Below, in pieces: positions 36,901 through 45,842 of a stretch of DNA of 64,000 bases. Each line of letters starts with the position of its first letter. The first letter of the stretch is position 1. The notes under the pieces were generated by a model. It did not search any database, had not been told where the DNA came from, and worked only from the letters and a program-made list of their open reading frames with translations. Source of the stretch: Palsa-459 sp963841965 (lineage in GTDB: Bacteria; Actinomycetota; Acidimicrobiia; Acidimicrobiales; RAAP-2); contig CAWJES010000013.1 in NCBI GenBank assembly GCA_963841965.1, forward strand, positions 173,603-237,602. Direction: 5' to 3'. Made by a program: the position numbers and the translations under genes.

Positions 36901-38306
36901 GGACAGCACCGGCTCCGCAGAACCCTGCAGTGCCGATCGCCGGGTACAACGTGTTCCAGGGCACCGCTCCTGGCGGCGAGTCGACCACACCGGTCAACGG
37001 CGCAGTCCTGATCCCGGCATCGGCGACGACCCTGCAGGTGAACGGCCTCACCAACGGCACGACGTACTACTTCGTGATCGTTGCGGTCTCCACCGGCGGC
37101 GTGTCCTCGGCGAACTCGAACGAGGCCTCAACGGGTCCTGCAGGCGTCCCGGGTGCCACAGCGGCACCGACGGCGACCGCAGGCAACGCGCAGGTCACCG
37201 TCAAGTGGACGGCGCCCGCCAGTGACGGCGGATCCGCGGTCCTCGGGTACAACGTCTTCGTCGGCACCAACACCAGCGGCGCGAGCAACGTGCCCGTGAA
37301 CGCCGGGCTCGTCTCGGGTACGCAGTACACCGTGGTCGGACTCGCCAACGGCACGCAGTACTTCTTCACTGTCGCGGCTGTCAACGCCGTCGGCCAGGGA
37401 CCGCAGTCCTTCCCGGTCGGCGCGACGCCCTCGACAGTGGCGGGAGCGCCTTCTAACGTGACGGCAGTCGCCGGCGACAACAGCGCAACGCTGACGTGGT
37501 CGACGCCCGCCTTCGACGGTGGCTCGCCAATCACCGGCTACTCGGTCACCCCGTACGTCGGTGGCTCGGCTGGAACGCCGCAGACCTTCAACTCGCCGGC
37601 ACCGGTTGAGATCGTGACCGGTCTGACGAATGGGACCACCTACACCTTCGCGGTGGCAGCGATCAACGCGAACGGCACCGGGGCGAACGGGTTCTCGAAC
37701 TTCGTGACCCCCAGCGCCTCGGCGGTGGTGCCGGATGCACCGACGGGCCTGACGGCCACGGCGGGCAACGGCACGGTGGCACTGAGCTGGACGGCGCCGG
37801 CAACTGCCGGAGTCACCGGGTACGACATCTCCTGGGGCACGACGTCCGGCGGCGAGTCCCCGGCAGCGGTGACGCAGGGCACGACGTACACGGTGTCCGG
37901 CCTCACGAACGGCACCACCTACTACTTCACGGTGCAGGCAGTGAACGCTGTGGGCAAGTCCGCGGCCTCGAACGAGGCATCTGCCTCGCCGGCGGCGAGT
38001 GGCACCACAACGGCCCTCACGCTTTCCAAGAGCGTGATTCACTTCACCGCCCAGGCGTCCGTGACGTTCCGCATCCGCGTGACGGCACAGGGCCCAGGAC
38101 CGGCGCTTGCATCGTGGGTCCGAGTCCGCGTGGGCTCGAAGGTCCTGTGCGACGCCCAGGTGGCGGCCAACGGAGCTGCGAGCTGCGTCCTTCCGGCCCG
38201 GTCACTCAAGGTCGGCAAGTACAGTGTCACGGCCTGGTACACGGGGAACATGAGCTACACCCAGTCCACCTCGCCGGCGGCAACGCTGACGATCACCGAG
38301 CCGTAG
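33987..38306 (+). CDS. Large secreted fibronectin type III array protein (13 FN3 domains plus an Ig-like domain)
   Basis: 1439 aa with a strong AAGGAG site and a signal peptide (core TASLVVAFGFAVPAAFA). I count 13 FN3 units of about 95-110 aa, each starting P-x-x-PTG-L/V and containing W-T-A-P near strand B/C and NGTTYYFTV-x-AVNA near strands E/F. The last 100 or so residues switch to an Ig-like (Big_3-like) domain with two cysteines. No catalytic domain, sortase signal or membrane anchor is seen. Likely a released or loosely bound surface adhesin or structural protein. A perfect-stem terminator follows. Confidence 0.92.
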   Translation: MRASLYRKVAVGLTASLVVAFGFAVPAAFANPPVTPGAPTGLTAENATGTSVGLYWTAPANQGTALPFMGYNIYMSTTSGGEANPPVNGNTLITAPGTMGAPVVVTGLSAGTTYYFTVQAVNAGGPSASSNEASATTTATAPGAPTAVTATAGVSAASPPVPNVTIAWTAPAATNGSALIGYYVVVYDVTTSTTLGSIGVAAPATSYTWASPTPGTTYSFTVEAVNGVGTGPASAASAAVTPDTSPQAPMLGAPSYPAGSEVQLGWTTPVNTGSAILGYNVYQGTTAGGEGSAPINGSVLIVPNDLVVTGLNDGSTYYFKVAAVNASGAGTQSNEQSATPTGPPGAATGVTAVAAYESATVSWTAPSNNGGATNPLTYNIEALVWNGTSWVNWTSFNGEPGPTFTFPTGSLNNGSLYQFVVTSQNSGVNNSGNGPASAPSNSVTPLVSAPSAPTGLGVTGTTTSSVSLEWNAPANSGDGTAPTYNVYVATTPGGENYTQPPANGATPITGQSTTINGLTNGTTYYFTVVAINALTPPANASTPSAEVFGIPGGAVPSAPTGVAAAASGTAGTAASVSFTAPASSGASAVVDYVVTPYIGAVAQPTTGGASSPIVVMGLTPGTTYTFTVTAYNAAGPSAASAASAPFTPSTTPGSPTGVGAVQLTINGPTTVNWAAPGNTGGAPIVGYGVTPVDVTTGNTQLPTVEFASTSTTQSISGLTNGNCYLFIITAANANGAGSNSAPGPNFPTGYCTSGAPQPPTNVLATAGNASVSLSWTAPANDGNLAIGAYVITPYIGTTAQTPITNLGNGTSTNITGLTNGTTYTFTVQAVNSGGDSAASAPSAAATPFGVVVSPPTAVTATAGNTAATVTWTAPANNGGSPITNNLINVYSAATAAGPFTLWENVATGSAATTYTVTGLTNGTFYEFAVAGVNVSGTGPYSANSNAVSPAATPNAPTGLGALAGNGNATLAWTAPAPQNPAVPIAGYNVFQGTAPGGESTTPVNGAVLIPASATTLQVNGLTNGTTYYFVIVAVSTGGVSSANSNEASTGPAGVPGATAAPTATAGNAQVTVKWTAPASDGGSAVLGYNVFVGTNTSGASNVPVNAGLVSGTQYTVVGLANGTQYFFTVAAVNAVGQGPQSFPVGATPSTVAGAPSNVTAVAGDNSATLTWSTPAFDGGSPITGYSVTPYVGGSAGTPQTFNSPAPVEIVTGLTNGTTYTFAVAAINANGTGANGFSNFVTPSASAVVPDAPTGLTATAGNGTVALSWTAPATAGVTGYDISWGTTSGGESPAAVTQGTTYTVSGLTNGTTYYFTVQAVNAVGKSAASNEASASPAASGTTTALTLSKSVIHFTAQASVTFRIRVTAQGPGPALASWVRVRVGSKVLCDAQVAANGAASCVLPARSLKVGKYSVTAWYTGNMSYTQSTSPAATLTITEP

Positions 38307-38328
38307 GCTCGACCACATAGTCCGCCAG

Positions 38329-38370
38329 AGGCGCGGACCCGCCGGGAGCGATCCCAGCGGGTCCGCGCCT
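38329..38370 (+). terminator. Intrinsic terminator-like hairpin after the FN3 gene
   Basis: Perfect 14-bp stem: AGGCGCGGACCCGC (38329-38342) against 38357-38370, 14-nt loop, followed by a short TTGT. It starts 22 bp after the FN3 stop codon. The T-tract is weak, as is usual in high-GC actinobacteria. Confidence 0.8.
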
Positions 38371-38543
38371 TTGTCGCATCCGGGGGAGATTCCTCGGGCC
38401 CCGATGTTGGCAGCGTGGATTCTGTGACCGGGTGCCACCTTGTACCCTTGCTCCTCGGTGGAGCACCCCGGATCCAGGCCTTCGGTCGCGGCGACGGGTC
38501 ATGATCTGGGATACGGAGAGCAACCTTGCAGATCGAGGGGACG

Positions 38544-39287
38544 ATGAGAACGAACGCGAAGCGCAAGATTCGGCTGATGGGGGCAGTCCTCGCGGGAGGT
38601 CTGCTGCTTGCGGCCTGCGGAGGAGGGGGCTCCAACTCCAGCACCTCGTCGACGACGACGTCGACGACTTCAGCCGCGTTACAGACGAGTTCCAAGGCGC
38701 ACTGGTCATACACCGTCGTCGCGTCGGACAAGACCACACAGACCGCGGTCGTTGCGGTGTTGGGCGGGCCGCAGCGTTACAAGCCGACAGTGTCGGCCGA
38801 TGGACTCACCGCATCGGGTGCGTGCCACTTCGGGTCGTCGGACGCCCTGTTCCCCGCGAAGATCCTGGTGACGAACACGACGAAGAGCTCCAGGGCGTGG
38901 ATCGGAGTGTCACTCAACGCTGGGTCCAATTTCGCGAACTGGGGGTGGGAGATCCGCTTCAAGACGATCGCGGAGTGCGGGAAGCCCACGTCGAAGAGTG
39001 GGGGCGCCGGACCGCTGCTCGTTCTCAGCAGCACAATGCTCGCGCCTGGCGCCAGCATCTCGGTGAACGCATTCTTCGTGATCGGCGACTACTACAGCTC
39101 CTCCAATCCGAACGGGGATACGAGCCTGCTGCAGTCCCCGATCGTCATCACCGGCAAGTGGGCGATCCCGGCGAAGAAGGTGTCCTCTGATTCCCTGGCA
39201 GGACCCGGCGCGACAAAGGTGAAGTCCGGGTCCCTGGCCGGATCGTGGACCTTTGCGCTGTCGGGGAAGACGCCCGCAGCTCCCTGA
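38544..39287 (+). CDS. Secreted lipoprotein, hypothetical
   Basis: About 247 aa from ATG 38544 (GAGGGGACG site; an upstream in-frame TTG at 38526 is less likely). Lipoprotein signal peptide RKIRLMGAVLAGGLLLAACG with the lipobox LAAC, then a Ser/Thr-rich tether (SNSSTSSTTTSTTS) and a globular domain with two or three cysteines. No known family recognised. Lies between the FN3 gene and a YCII-domain gene. Confidence 0.8.
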   Translation: MRTNAKRKIRLMGAVLAGGLLLAACGGGGSNSSTSSTTTSTTSAALQTSSKAHWSYTVVASDKTTQTAVVAVLGGPQRYKPTVSADGLTASGACHFGSSDALFPAKILVTNTTKSSRAWIGVSLNAGSNFANWGWEIRFKTIAECGKPTSKSGGAGPLLVLSSTMLAPGASISVNAFFVIGDYYSSSNPNGDTSLLQSPIVITGKWAIPAKKVSSDSLAGPGATKVKSGSLAGSWTFALSGKTPAAP

Positions 39288-39348
39288 GGCGCGTCGGACG
39301 TTCAGTTCGGTATGGCTTTCGGATGGGTCTGAGAAAGGGGGGGAACGC

Positions 39349-39657
39349 ATGAGCGAGTGGATCTACTTCCTCCACACGCCGAGGGAGAACTTCGCCGCCA
39401 CGATGACTGCGGAAGAGGAGGCAGTGTGGAGCGAGCACTTCGAGCGGCTCTCGCACTTGCTCGATGACGGTGTGCTGATCCTTGCAGGCCCGACGCTCGG
39501 CAGCGTCAACACGGGTGTTGCGATCATCGAGGCTCCCGATGAGCCTGCTGCACGGGCACTGATGGCGGCCGACCCCGCCATCCGCAGCGGTGTGGCGACC
39601 GGGGAGCTTCGCCCGTTCCGAGTCTCGTTGCTCCGCGGCAGGGACGACGCGTCGTAG
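39349..39657 (+). CDS. YCII-related domain protein
   Basis: 102 aa, start ATG 39349 after a GAAAGGGGGGG site. The ferredoxin-like fold of YciI proteins is recognisable from MSEWIYFLHTPR, the WSEHFERLSHLLDDGVLILAGPT segment (histidine at the conserved position) and GVAIIEAPDEPAARALMAADPAIRSG. Related proteins include dehydrochlorinase-like and sigma-factor-associated forms; the role here is unknown. Confidence 0.85.
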   Translation: MSEWIYFLHTPRENFAATMTAEEEAVWSEHFERLSHLLDDGVLILAGPTLGSVNTGVAIIEAPDEPAARALMAADPAIRSGVATGELRPFRVSLLRGRDDAS

Positions 39658-39766
39658 GCACGATGCGGTGCCAGGCGACCGGCATCGATGCACTGCGAGC
39701 CCTGAACCGCGGGCGCGGTGATCGGTGCGCCGTATCCGCAACGCGTTGCGTCGTCGCAGCGCCCTG

Positions 39767-41986
39767 TTAGGCGCTGACGAGCGACGGCTCGCCCGACTCC
39801 TCGTCGCCGCCGGTGACGGGCGGGTCCTCCTCCAGATGATCGAAGCCGACGTCGGGGAGGAACCGCTCCAGCGAGGCGGGGAACCACCAGTTCGCCTTGC
39901 CGAAGAGGCGCATCACCGCAGGGACGATCGCCATGCGGATGACGACCGCGTCCACAAGGACGCCGGCCGCGAGTCCGAGGCCGAACTCCTTGATGACCCG
40001 CTCGCCGCCGAGGATGAACGATCCGAAGACGAGGATCATGATGAGGGCCGCGGCGGTGATGGTCTTGCCCGTCGCCGCCAGGCCGTTGCGGATGGCGAGT
40101 CGGTTGTCGCCGGTCTTGAGCCATTCCTCGTGCATCCTGGTGACCAGGAAGACCTGGTAGTCCATGGACAGGCCGAACAGGATCGCGAACATCATGACGG
40201 GTATGAAGGACTCCACCGGGCCCGGCGCGCCGATCCCGAAGAGCGAGCCGAGCCAGCCCCACTGGAACACCGCAACGAGGATCCCGAAGGCGGCGGCGAT
40301 GGACAGCAGGTTCATGACCGCGGAGATGGCGGGGATCAGCAGGGAGCGGAAGACCAGGGTCAGGACGAGGAACGCGAGCAGCACGACGATGCCGATGAAG
40401 AGCGGCAGCTTCGCGCTCAGGACTGCCGCGAAGTCGACGTAGATGGCGGTCGCGCCGCCGACGTAGACGACGAGTCCGCTCGAACCGACGGCATTGGGGA
40501 TCGTCTCCTGGCGCAGGTGGCCGATCAGGTCGGTCGTCTCGGACGCCTGCGGCGAGCTGGCTGGATAGACGTTCACGATCGCGACCGCCGATCCGTCGGC
40601 CGCAGGGATGACGACAGGCTTCGCGACCTTGACGACGTCGGGCTGGGTTGACACGTCTGCGATCACGGACTCCAGTGCGGCCTTCTGCTCGGGAGTTTCG
40701 ACACGCGCGACGATCTGCAGGGGTCCGTTGAATCCCGGCCCGAATCCCTTCGCCAGCAGGTCGTAGGCGATCCGGGTCGTCGTCCCGGCGGGGTCGTTGC
40801 CCTGGTCCGACGAGCCCAGCTGCATGGAGAGGAACGGGAGCGCGAGCAGCAGGATGAGGAGGGTCGCCAGCACAGCCGGGACGACCGGACGGCGGTCGAT
40901 GAAGTTCGCCCAGCGGAACCAGAATCCTCTCGACGAGGCGCCGATCTCTGCCGGACCGGATCCGGCCAGCTTCGCGCGCTGCTTGCGCGAGAGGATCCGC
41001 GGCCCGATGAAGCCGAGGAGGGCTGGGAGCAGCGTGAGCGCCGCGACCATCGTGAAGGCGACGCCCAACGCCGCTGCGACCGCCAGGCCGTAGAGGAAGG
41101 AGACGCCGAGCGCGAACATCCCGAGCAGGGCGATGCACACGATGATGCCCGCGAACAGGACGGCCCGACCAGAGGTGTCGACGGCGATCATGATCGACGA
41201 CTCGACATCCCGTCCCTCGAGCAGGCCCTGCCGGTGCCTCGTCACGATGAACAGGGCGTAGTCGACCCCGACGCCGAGGCCGATGAGCAGCACGAGCTCC
41301 GGGGAGAACATGGGCATCTTGAGGACGTGGGTCAGCAGTCCGATCAGCCCGATGGCGGTGCCCAGCGAGGCGAGCGCCGAGATGAGCGGGAGGGCCATCG
41401 CGAAGAGGGACCCGAAGACGATGAACAGGACGATCCCCGCGGCGATCACGCCGATGCCGACGCCGCCGATCGCCGGCTTGTTCGCGGACTCGGCGACCTG
41501 CCCGCCGACGGCGACATCGAGATTCGGACCCTTGGCGGTCTGAGCCGTCGAGACGAACTGCTGAGCGTCTGCCGTGGAGATGTTCTGGGCCTGCTCATCG
41601 AAGTGCACCGAGGCGAACGCGACGTCGTCCGCGGCGTTGACCTGCTCGGCGCCCTGGACCGAATACGGCGAGACGATGGAGACCACATGGGGGACCTCGG
41701 CTACCTTCGCCAGTGTCGCCTCGATGGTGGACTGGATCTCCGGATCGCTGATCTTGGCCCCGTTGGAGGTCGCGAACACGATCTGGTCGATGTCGCCCGA
41801 CGCCTTCGGGGACACGGACTCGATGAGGGCGATCGCCCTGGAGGAATCGGTGCCTGGGAGCGAGAAGGAGTTGGAGTAGGCGGTTCCGACCGTCTTCGAG
41901 GCCAGCGTCATGCCCACGAGCAGGACGACCCACGCCAGGACGACGATGCGGCGGTGTCGGACGGTCCAGTGGGTAAGCGCGCGCAA
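39767..41986 (-). CDS. MMPL/RND family transporter
   Basis: 739 aa from TTG 41986, chosen because GAGGAGAA stands 7 bp upstream and the first helix (RRIVVLAWVVLLVGMTLA) begins 12 residues in; the frame stays open further upstream without a ribosome site. Two copies of the MMPL unit are seen: a large extracellular loop (residues about 40-170 and 400-530), each followed by a five-helix block with GLGVDYALFI-x-x-RH (first) and GLSMDYQVFLV-x-R-x-HE (second), the RND proton-relay helices. Exports lipids or drugs in actinobacteria; substrate unknown. Confidence 0.92.
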   Translation of the reverse strand: MRALTHWTVRHRRIVVLAWVVLLVGMTLASKTVGTAYSNSFSLPGTDSSRAIALIESVSPKASGDIDQIVFATSNGAKISDPEIQSTIEATLAKVAEVPHVVSIVSPYSVQGAEQVNAADDVAFASVHFDEQAQNISTADAQQFVSTAQTAKGPNLDVAVGGQVAESANKPAIGGVGIGVIAAGIVLFIVFGSLFAMALPLISALASLGTAIGLIGLLTHVLKMPMFSPELVLLIGLGVGVDYALFIVTRHRQGLLEGRDVESSIMIAVDTSGRAVLFAGIIVCIALLGMFALGVSFLYGLAVAAALGVAFTMVAALTLLPALLGFIGPRILSRKQRAKLAGSGPAEIGASSRGFWFRWANFIDRRPVVPAVLATLLILLLALPFLSMQLGSSDQGNDPAGTTTRIAYDLLAKGFGPGFNGPLQIVARVETPEQKAALESVIADVSTQPDVVKVAKPVVIPAADGSAVAIVNVYPASSPQASETTDLIGHLRQETIPNAVGSSGLVVYVGGATAIYVDFAAVLSAKLPLFIGIVVLLAFLVLTLVFRSLLIPAISAVMNLLSIAAAFGILVAVFQWGWLGSLFGIGAPGPVESFIPVMMFAILFGLSMDYQVFLVTRMHEEWLKTGDNRLAIRNGLAATGKTITAAALIMILVFGSFILGGERVIKEFGLGLAAGVLVDAVVIRMAIVPAVMRLFGKANWWFPASLERFLPDVGFDHLEEDPPVTGGDEESGEPSLVSA

Positions 41987-42059
41987 GGGTTCTCCTCGAT
42001 CGTTCGGAGCCCACGTTCTAGCGGATCCGGGCACTTCTGGGAGCGTGGTGTGCCGACTC

Positions 42060-42754
42060 TTACCGGATTGGTGCGGATCCCTCCAGCAGGTGGAGTGGTG
42101 CATCCGGCTGCATGGCCAGCGGAGGGCCCGCGGCGGTCACCCCGGGCAGCTCGGGATCTGCCGAGAAGCTCGGGTGCCGGTGATCCAGTTGTTCGGCGTT
42201 GGCGAACGACCGCAGGCCGCCGAACCGGTCGAGCAACAGCGCGGGCTCGGTGTCGTGCGGCGTCGCGAACACGTACCGCCGGCCCGCATCCGACGGCAGA
42301 AGCGCAGGTCGCCGTTGGCCTCGCGGGACTGGTCGAGAAGCGTCATGGCGAGCCCCTGCGTCGAGTCCACGAAGTGGTGCCACGTGGTGAGCCAGGCGTC
42401 GGGATCGAAGGACTGCGCGGAGGTGGCCACCTGCACGCCGAATCGAAGTGCCCGGAGCCGGACCCGGGCCACGTGGTCGAGGAGCTCCGCGGGGAGCACG
42501 AGGACCAGCTCGGAGGGTGCAGGCACCACCTGGATCCCGGCAGCTGCCGCAGGAGCCCTCGGGCTTCCCAGGTACCCGAGGTCGGTCAGCCCGAGCACCA
42601 GGTCCTCCGGGGAGGTTGCCAGGCGCTGCCGGGCGGTCAGGAGCCGGATCGGGGCGACGAGCACGGCGCCCGGGACAGCCGTCATGACCCAGGGCTCGGG
42701 CTCGTCGAGATCCGAGGTGCTGGTGAGCAACGGAGGGCGGATCGAGACGCTCAT
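42060..42754 (-). pseudogene. Hypothetical protein interrupted by a frameshift
   Basis: ATG 42754 (AAGGAG site) reads MSVSIRPPLL... through DQSREANGDLRF and then loses protein-like character. In the next frame the protein resumes as PSDAGRRYVFATPHDTEPA and continues to the stop at 42060. Adding one base at about 42298-42301 joins the two into about 231 aa. I do not recognise the family; a possible secreted or regulatory role cannot be judged. Either a real mutation or an assembly indel. Confidence 0.65.
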
Positions 42755-42984
42755 GGCCGACTCCTTGACGGTGCTGTCACCAGGGTCCGGAGCGACGAAT
42801 GATGATCGTGAGGGCTCCTGTCTGAGTCCTCGTGATCCTGTGTTCAACGTACACCCTCGCGTGGCCGACCGCCTCCGCCAAGGCGCAGCCAGCGTGGGCC
42901 GGGACGAAGCCAGAGATCGGCTCGCCCAAGCGGTACCGTCGAATCCATGGGCACGTGGCGCACGGCGCCGGCCGCGAGGCACGG

Positions 42985-43908
42985 GTGACCCCCCGCACGG
43001 ACACCGCCCCGGCGGACGAGTTCGCCTCGGAGCGACGGCTGCTCGCCTGGTCGATCGCCTGCGGCCTCGGGCTGGCGGGGCTCGGCATCGCCGTGGGCAT
43101 CACCGCGAGGTCGCAGATCATCCTGTTCGACGGCTTCTACACGTTCCTCGGGATCGGGCTGTCCTACATGGCGCTGCGGGTGTCGCGGATCGTGGCGGCC
43201 GGCCCGACCTCGCGGTACCCGTTCGGCCGCGAGGCCCTGACCCCCCTCATCATCGGGTTCGAGGCGGTCGCGCTGCTCGCGACCTGCGCCTACGCGGCGT
43301 TCACCGCGGTGATCACGATCCTCGAGGGCGGCTCGCGCCCGCCGACCGGCTGGGCGATCGCGTACGCCGGGTTCTCCTTCGTCGTCCCGGTGCTCCTCGG
43401 CTGGGCGCTGAAGCGCGACACGAGCGGTTCGGAGCTCGTCGCCGCCGAGGCCGTCCAGTGGCTCGCCGGCGCCGTGCTCGGGCTCGGGATGCTGGTCGCC
43501 TTCCTCTTCGCGCGGATCATCCAGGACACGAGCTGGTCGGCTGCCGCCCGGTACGTCGATCCCGTGCTCGTCCTCATCGCCACGGCCCTCTTCATCGTCC
43601 CCCCGATCCGGATGATCCGGTCGACGTTCGTCGAGCTGGTCGAGGGCACGCCCGACATGGATCTCCAGGAGCCCGTGCGCGATGCGGTCGACGCGGTGCG
43701 CACGCAGTTCGCGCTCGGCGACCACCACCTGCGCATGACCAAGGTGGGCCGCAAGTTCTACGTCGAGATCGACTTCATCGTCTCGCCGGACTGGCGGGTG
43801 CGGGAGTCGGACCTCGTGCGCCACGCGCTCTCCGAGCGACTCGAAGCCCTGCCGCACGACCTGTGGCTGACGCTGGAGTTCACCGCGGATCCGTCCTGGG
43901 GGGCGTAG
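42985..43908 (+). CDS. Cation diffusion facilitator (CDF) family metal transporter
   Basis: About 307 aa from GTG 42985. Six hydrophobic helices. Helix II carries FDGFYTFLGIGLSYMALR, the position of the usual H/D-x-x-x-D metal site (here D-x3-T/F, so the first ligand is D), then RYPFGREALTPLIIGFEA in place of the common HPFG. The C-terminal cytoplasmic domain (residues 215-307) is a ferredoxin-like fold. Metal specificity is unclear because the canonical ligand pattern is altered. Confidence 0.85.
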   Translation: MTPRTDTAPADEFASERRLLAWSIACGLGLAGLGIAVGITARSQIILFDGFYTFLGIGLSYMALRVSRIVAAGPTSRYPFGREALTPLIIGFEAVALLATCAYAAFTAVITILEGGSRPPTGWAIAYAGFSFVVPVLLGWALKRDTSGSELVAAEAVQWLAGAVLGLGMLVAFLFARIIQDTSWSAAARYVDPVLVLIATALFIVPPIRMIRSTFVELVEGTPDMDLQEPVRDAVDAVRTQFALGDHHLRMTKVGRKFYVEIDFIVSPDWRVRESDLVRHALSERLEALPHDLWLTLEFTADPSWGA

Positions 43909-44182
43909 GGATTCCACGCCGACGGGGTCCCATCTCGAACCGGGCGGCGCATCTGACCTCGGGTCATCCGGACCCTCGCAAATGTCCCGTTGCTGGAAGT
44001 GAAAGACCTGTTCCAGCCAACAATTCTAGAAAATAGATCTTTGAAAGCTGACCGAATTGTCGCCACGACCGTCGGTACTGTGCGCCGTGGGGGCAGTCCG
44101 CGACCCGGGCAGACCCTCCGAAGCACCTGGATCGAATCCGACACGTCAGACCCTCGAGGTCGGCGACAGACAGGAGTGCACC
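43909..44182 (+). promoter_or_regulatory. Leader and promoter region of the TIG-repeat gene
   Basis: A 274-bp gap. An AT-rich island at about 44020-44060 (TTCTAGAAAATAGATC, then TTGAAAG) stands out and is the likely promoter. The rest shows no open frame with a ribosome site. Confidence 0.4.
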
Positions 44183-45706
44183 ATGGCAACACGTTTCTCG
44201 AAGCAGTCCCTTTCGAAAGGTCCGTCAGCTCGGGCGACAGGCATCCGTCGATGCGCTGTCGCCGCAGCGGCACTCCTCCTGCCCGTCGGGCTCGCGGTCG
44301 GCTTCGCACCCGCCATCGCGAGCGCGGCGACACCCGCGCCCGTCGTGACCGCAGTGCACCCGAGCTCTGGCGCACCCACCGGCGGCACCCCGGTCCTCAT
44401 CGGCGGTGAGAACCTCCTCGGCGCGACCGCCATCGACTTCGGCACCACGGCCGCCCCCGAGATGATCGTGATCTCAAACAGCGAGGCTGTGGCGGTGTCC
44501 CCTGCAGGCACCGGCACCGTCGACGTGACGGTCACCACGCCCGGTGGAACGAGCGCCACGAGTGCCGCCGACGACTTCACCTACGCGGTGGCGACCACGA
44601 CCGTGACTGCGGTGCACCCTGACTCCGGCCCTCCCGCAGGCGGGACCCAGGTCGTCATCGAGGGCACCAACCTCACCGGGGCGACCGCGGTCGACTTCGG
44701 CACGGCACCGGCGACGTCAGTCGACGTGTTGTCGAGCCACCTCGTGGCTGCGGTTGCCCCGGCGGGCACCGGGACGGTCGACGTGACGGTCACGACCCCG
44801 CTCGGCACAAGCGCCACAAGCGCGGCCGACCACTTCAGCTACGTCGTCCCGACGACGACCGTGACTGCGGTGCACCCTGACTCCGGTCCCCCCGCAGGCG
44901 GCACCCAGGTGGTCATCGAAGGCACCAACCTCACCGGTGCGACGGCGGTCGACTTCGGCACCGCACCGGCGACCTCGGTCGACGTGCTGTCGAGCCACCT
45001 CGTGACCGCCACCTCCCCGGCGGGCACCGGAACGGTCGACGTGACGGTCACGACCCCGCTCGGGACCAGCGCCACGAGCGCGGTCGACCACTTCAGCTAC
45101 GTCGTCCCGACGACGACCGTGACGGCCGTCAGGCCGGACACCGGCCTGCCTTCTGGCGGCACGCACGTCCTCATTACCGGCACCAACCTCACCGGTGCGA
45201 CGACGGTCGACTTCGGCACAGCGCCTGCCACGTCGGTGGACGTGCTGTCGAGCCACCTCGTCACTGCCGTGTCCCCCGCGGGCACCGGGACGGTCGACGT
45301 GACCGTCACGACCCCGCTCGGGACCAGCGCCACGAGCGCGGCTGACCACTTCACCTACGCCGCCGCCGTCACGACGGTGCGAGGCGTGCGGCCGCACTCG
45401 GGCTCGACGGAAGGCGGCACGAGGGTGCTCATCATCGGGACGAACGTGGCCGGCGCGACGGCCGTCCACTTCGGCACCGCACCGGCGACCTCGGTCAGGG
45501 TGCTCTCGGGTGACGTTGTGCTCGCAACCTCTCCGGCGGGCACCGGGACGGTCGACGTGACCGTCACGACCCCGCTCGGGACCAGCGCGACGAGCGCGGC
45601 CGACCACTTCACATACGTCACGGTCTCGACCGGAGGTCACGGTCACGGCCATGGCCATGGCCATGGCCGTCCCGGCCCGCACGCGATCGGATCCAGGCGC
45701 GGCTGA
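44183..45706 (+). CDS. Secreted IPT/TIG repeat protein with a His-Gly tail
   Basis: 507 aa from ATG 44183 (CAGGAG site) with a signal peptide ending near AIASAA. Five IPT/TIG immunoglobulin-like units of 86 aa follow, each with V-x-P-x-S/T-G-x-x-x-GGT, GTNLTGAT-x-VDFGTAPAT and AGTGTVDVTVTTPLGTSATS. At DNA level the middle units are near-identical with a 258-bp period. The end is GGHGHGHGHGHGHGRPGPH, a possible metal-binding tail. No catalytic or anchoring domain is seen. Confidence 0.9.
   Translation: MATRFSKQSLSKGPSARATGIRRCAVAAAALLLPVGLAVGFAPAIASAATPAPVVTAVHPSSGAPTGGTPVLIGGENLLGATAIDFGTTAAPEMIVISNSEAVAVSPAGTGTVDVTVTTPGGTSATSAADDFTYAVATTTVTAVHPDSGPPAGGTQVVIEGTNLTGATAVDFGTAPATSVDVLSSHLVAAVAPAGTGTVDVTVTTPLGTSATSAADHFSYVVPTTTVTAVHPDSGPPAGGTQVVIEGTNLTGATAVDFGTAPATSVDVLSSHLVTATSPAGTGTVDVTVTTPLGTSATSAVDHFSYVVPTTTVTAVRPDTGLPSGGTHVLITGTNLTGATTVDFGTAPATSVDVLSSHLVTAVSPAGTGTVDVTVTTPLGTSATSAADHFTYAAAVTTVRGVRPHSGSTEGGTRVLIIGTNVAGATAVHFGTAPATSVRVLSGDVVLATSPAGTGTVDVTVTTPLGTSATSAADHFTYVTVSTGGHGHGHGHGHGRPGPHAIGSRRG
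44590..45621 (+). repeat. Tandem 258-bp coding repeats (four units)
   Basis: Successive units start near 44590, 44848, 45106 and 45364. The segment CCCGACGACGACCGTGAC recurs exactly 258 bp apart (44848 and 45106). Such identity suggests recent duplication, and unit number may vary between strains or be collapsed in assembly. Confidence 0.8.
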
Positions 45707-45769
45707 TCTCGATTGCAGCGGTGGACCGCACCAGGCGGTCGAGTGCATGCAGCCCAGCGTTCCGGACAT

Positions 45770-45801
45770 GGGGATCCCAGCTCTCCGGGGCTGGGATCCC
45801 C
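45770..45801. terminator. Bidirectional terminator-like hairpin
   Basis: Perfect 12-bp stem, GGGGATCCCAGC at 45770-45781 against 45790-45801, with an 8-nt loop. It lies between the convergent TIG-repeat gene and the MFS gene, where a shared terminator is expected. Confidence 0.7.
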
Positions 45802-45842
45802 GCTACTCCGGACGCGGTTCGGAACGCGACCGGTGACCGGCG

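Noticed and set aside
44590..45621. CRISPR-like or satellite array
   Set aside because: Period 258 bp, fully coding, with TIG domain motifs; there are no short repeats with unique spacers.
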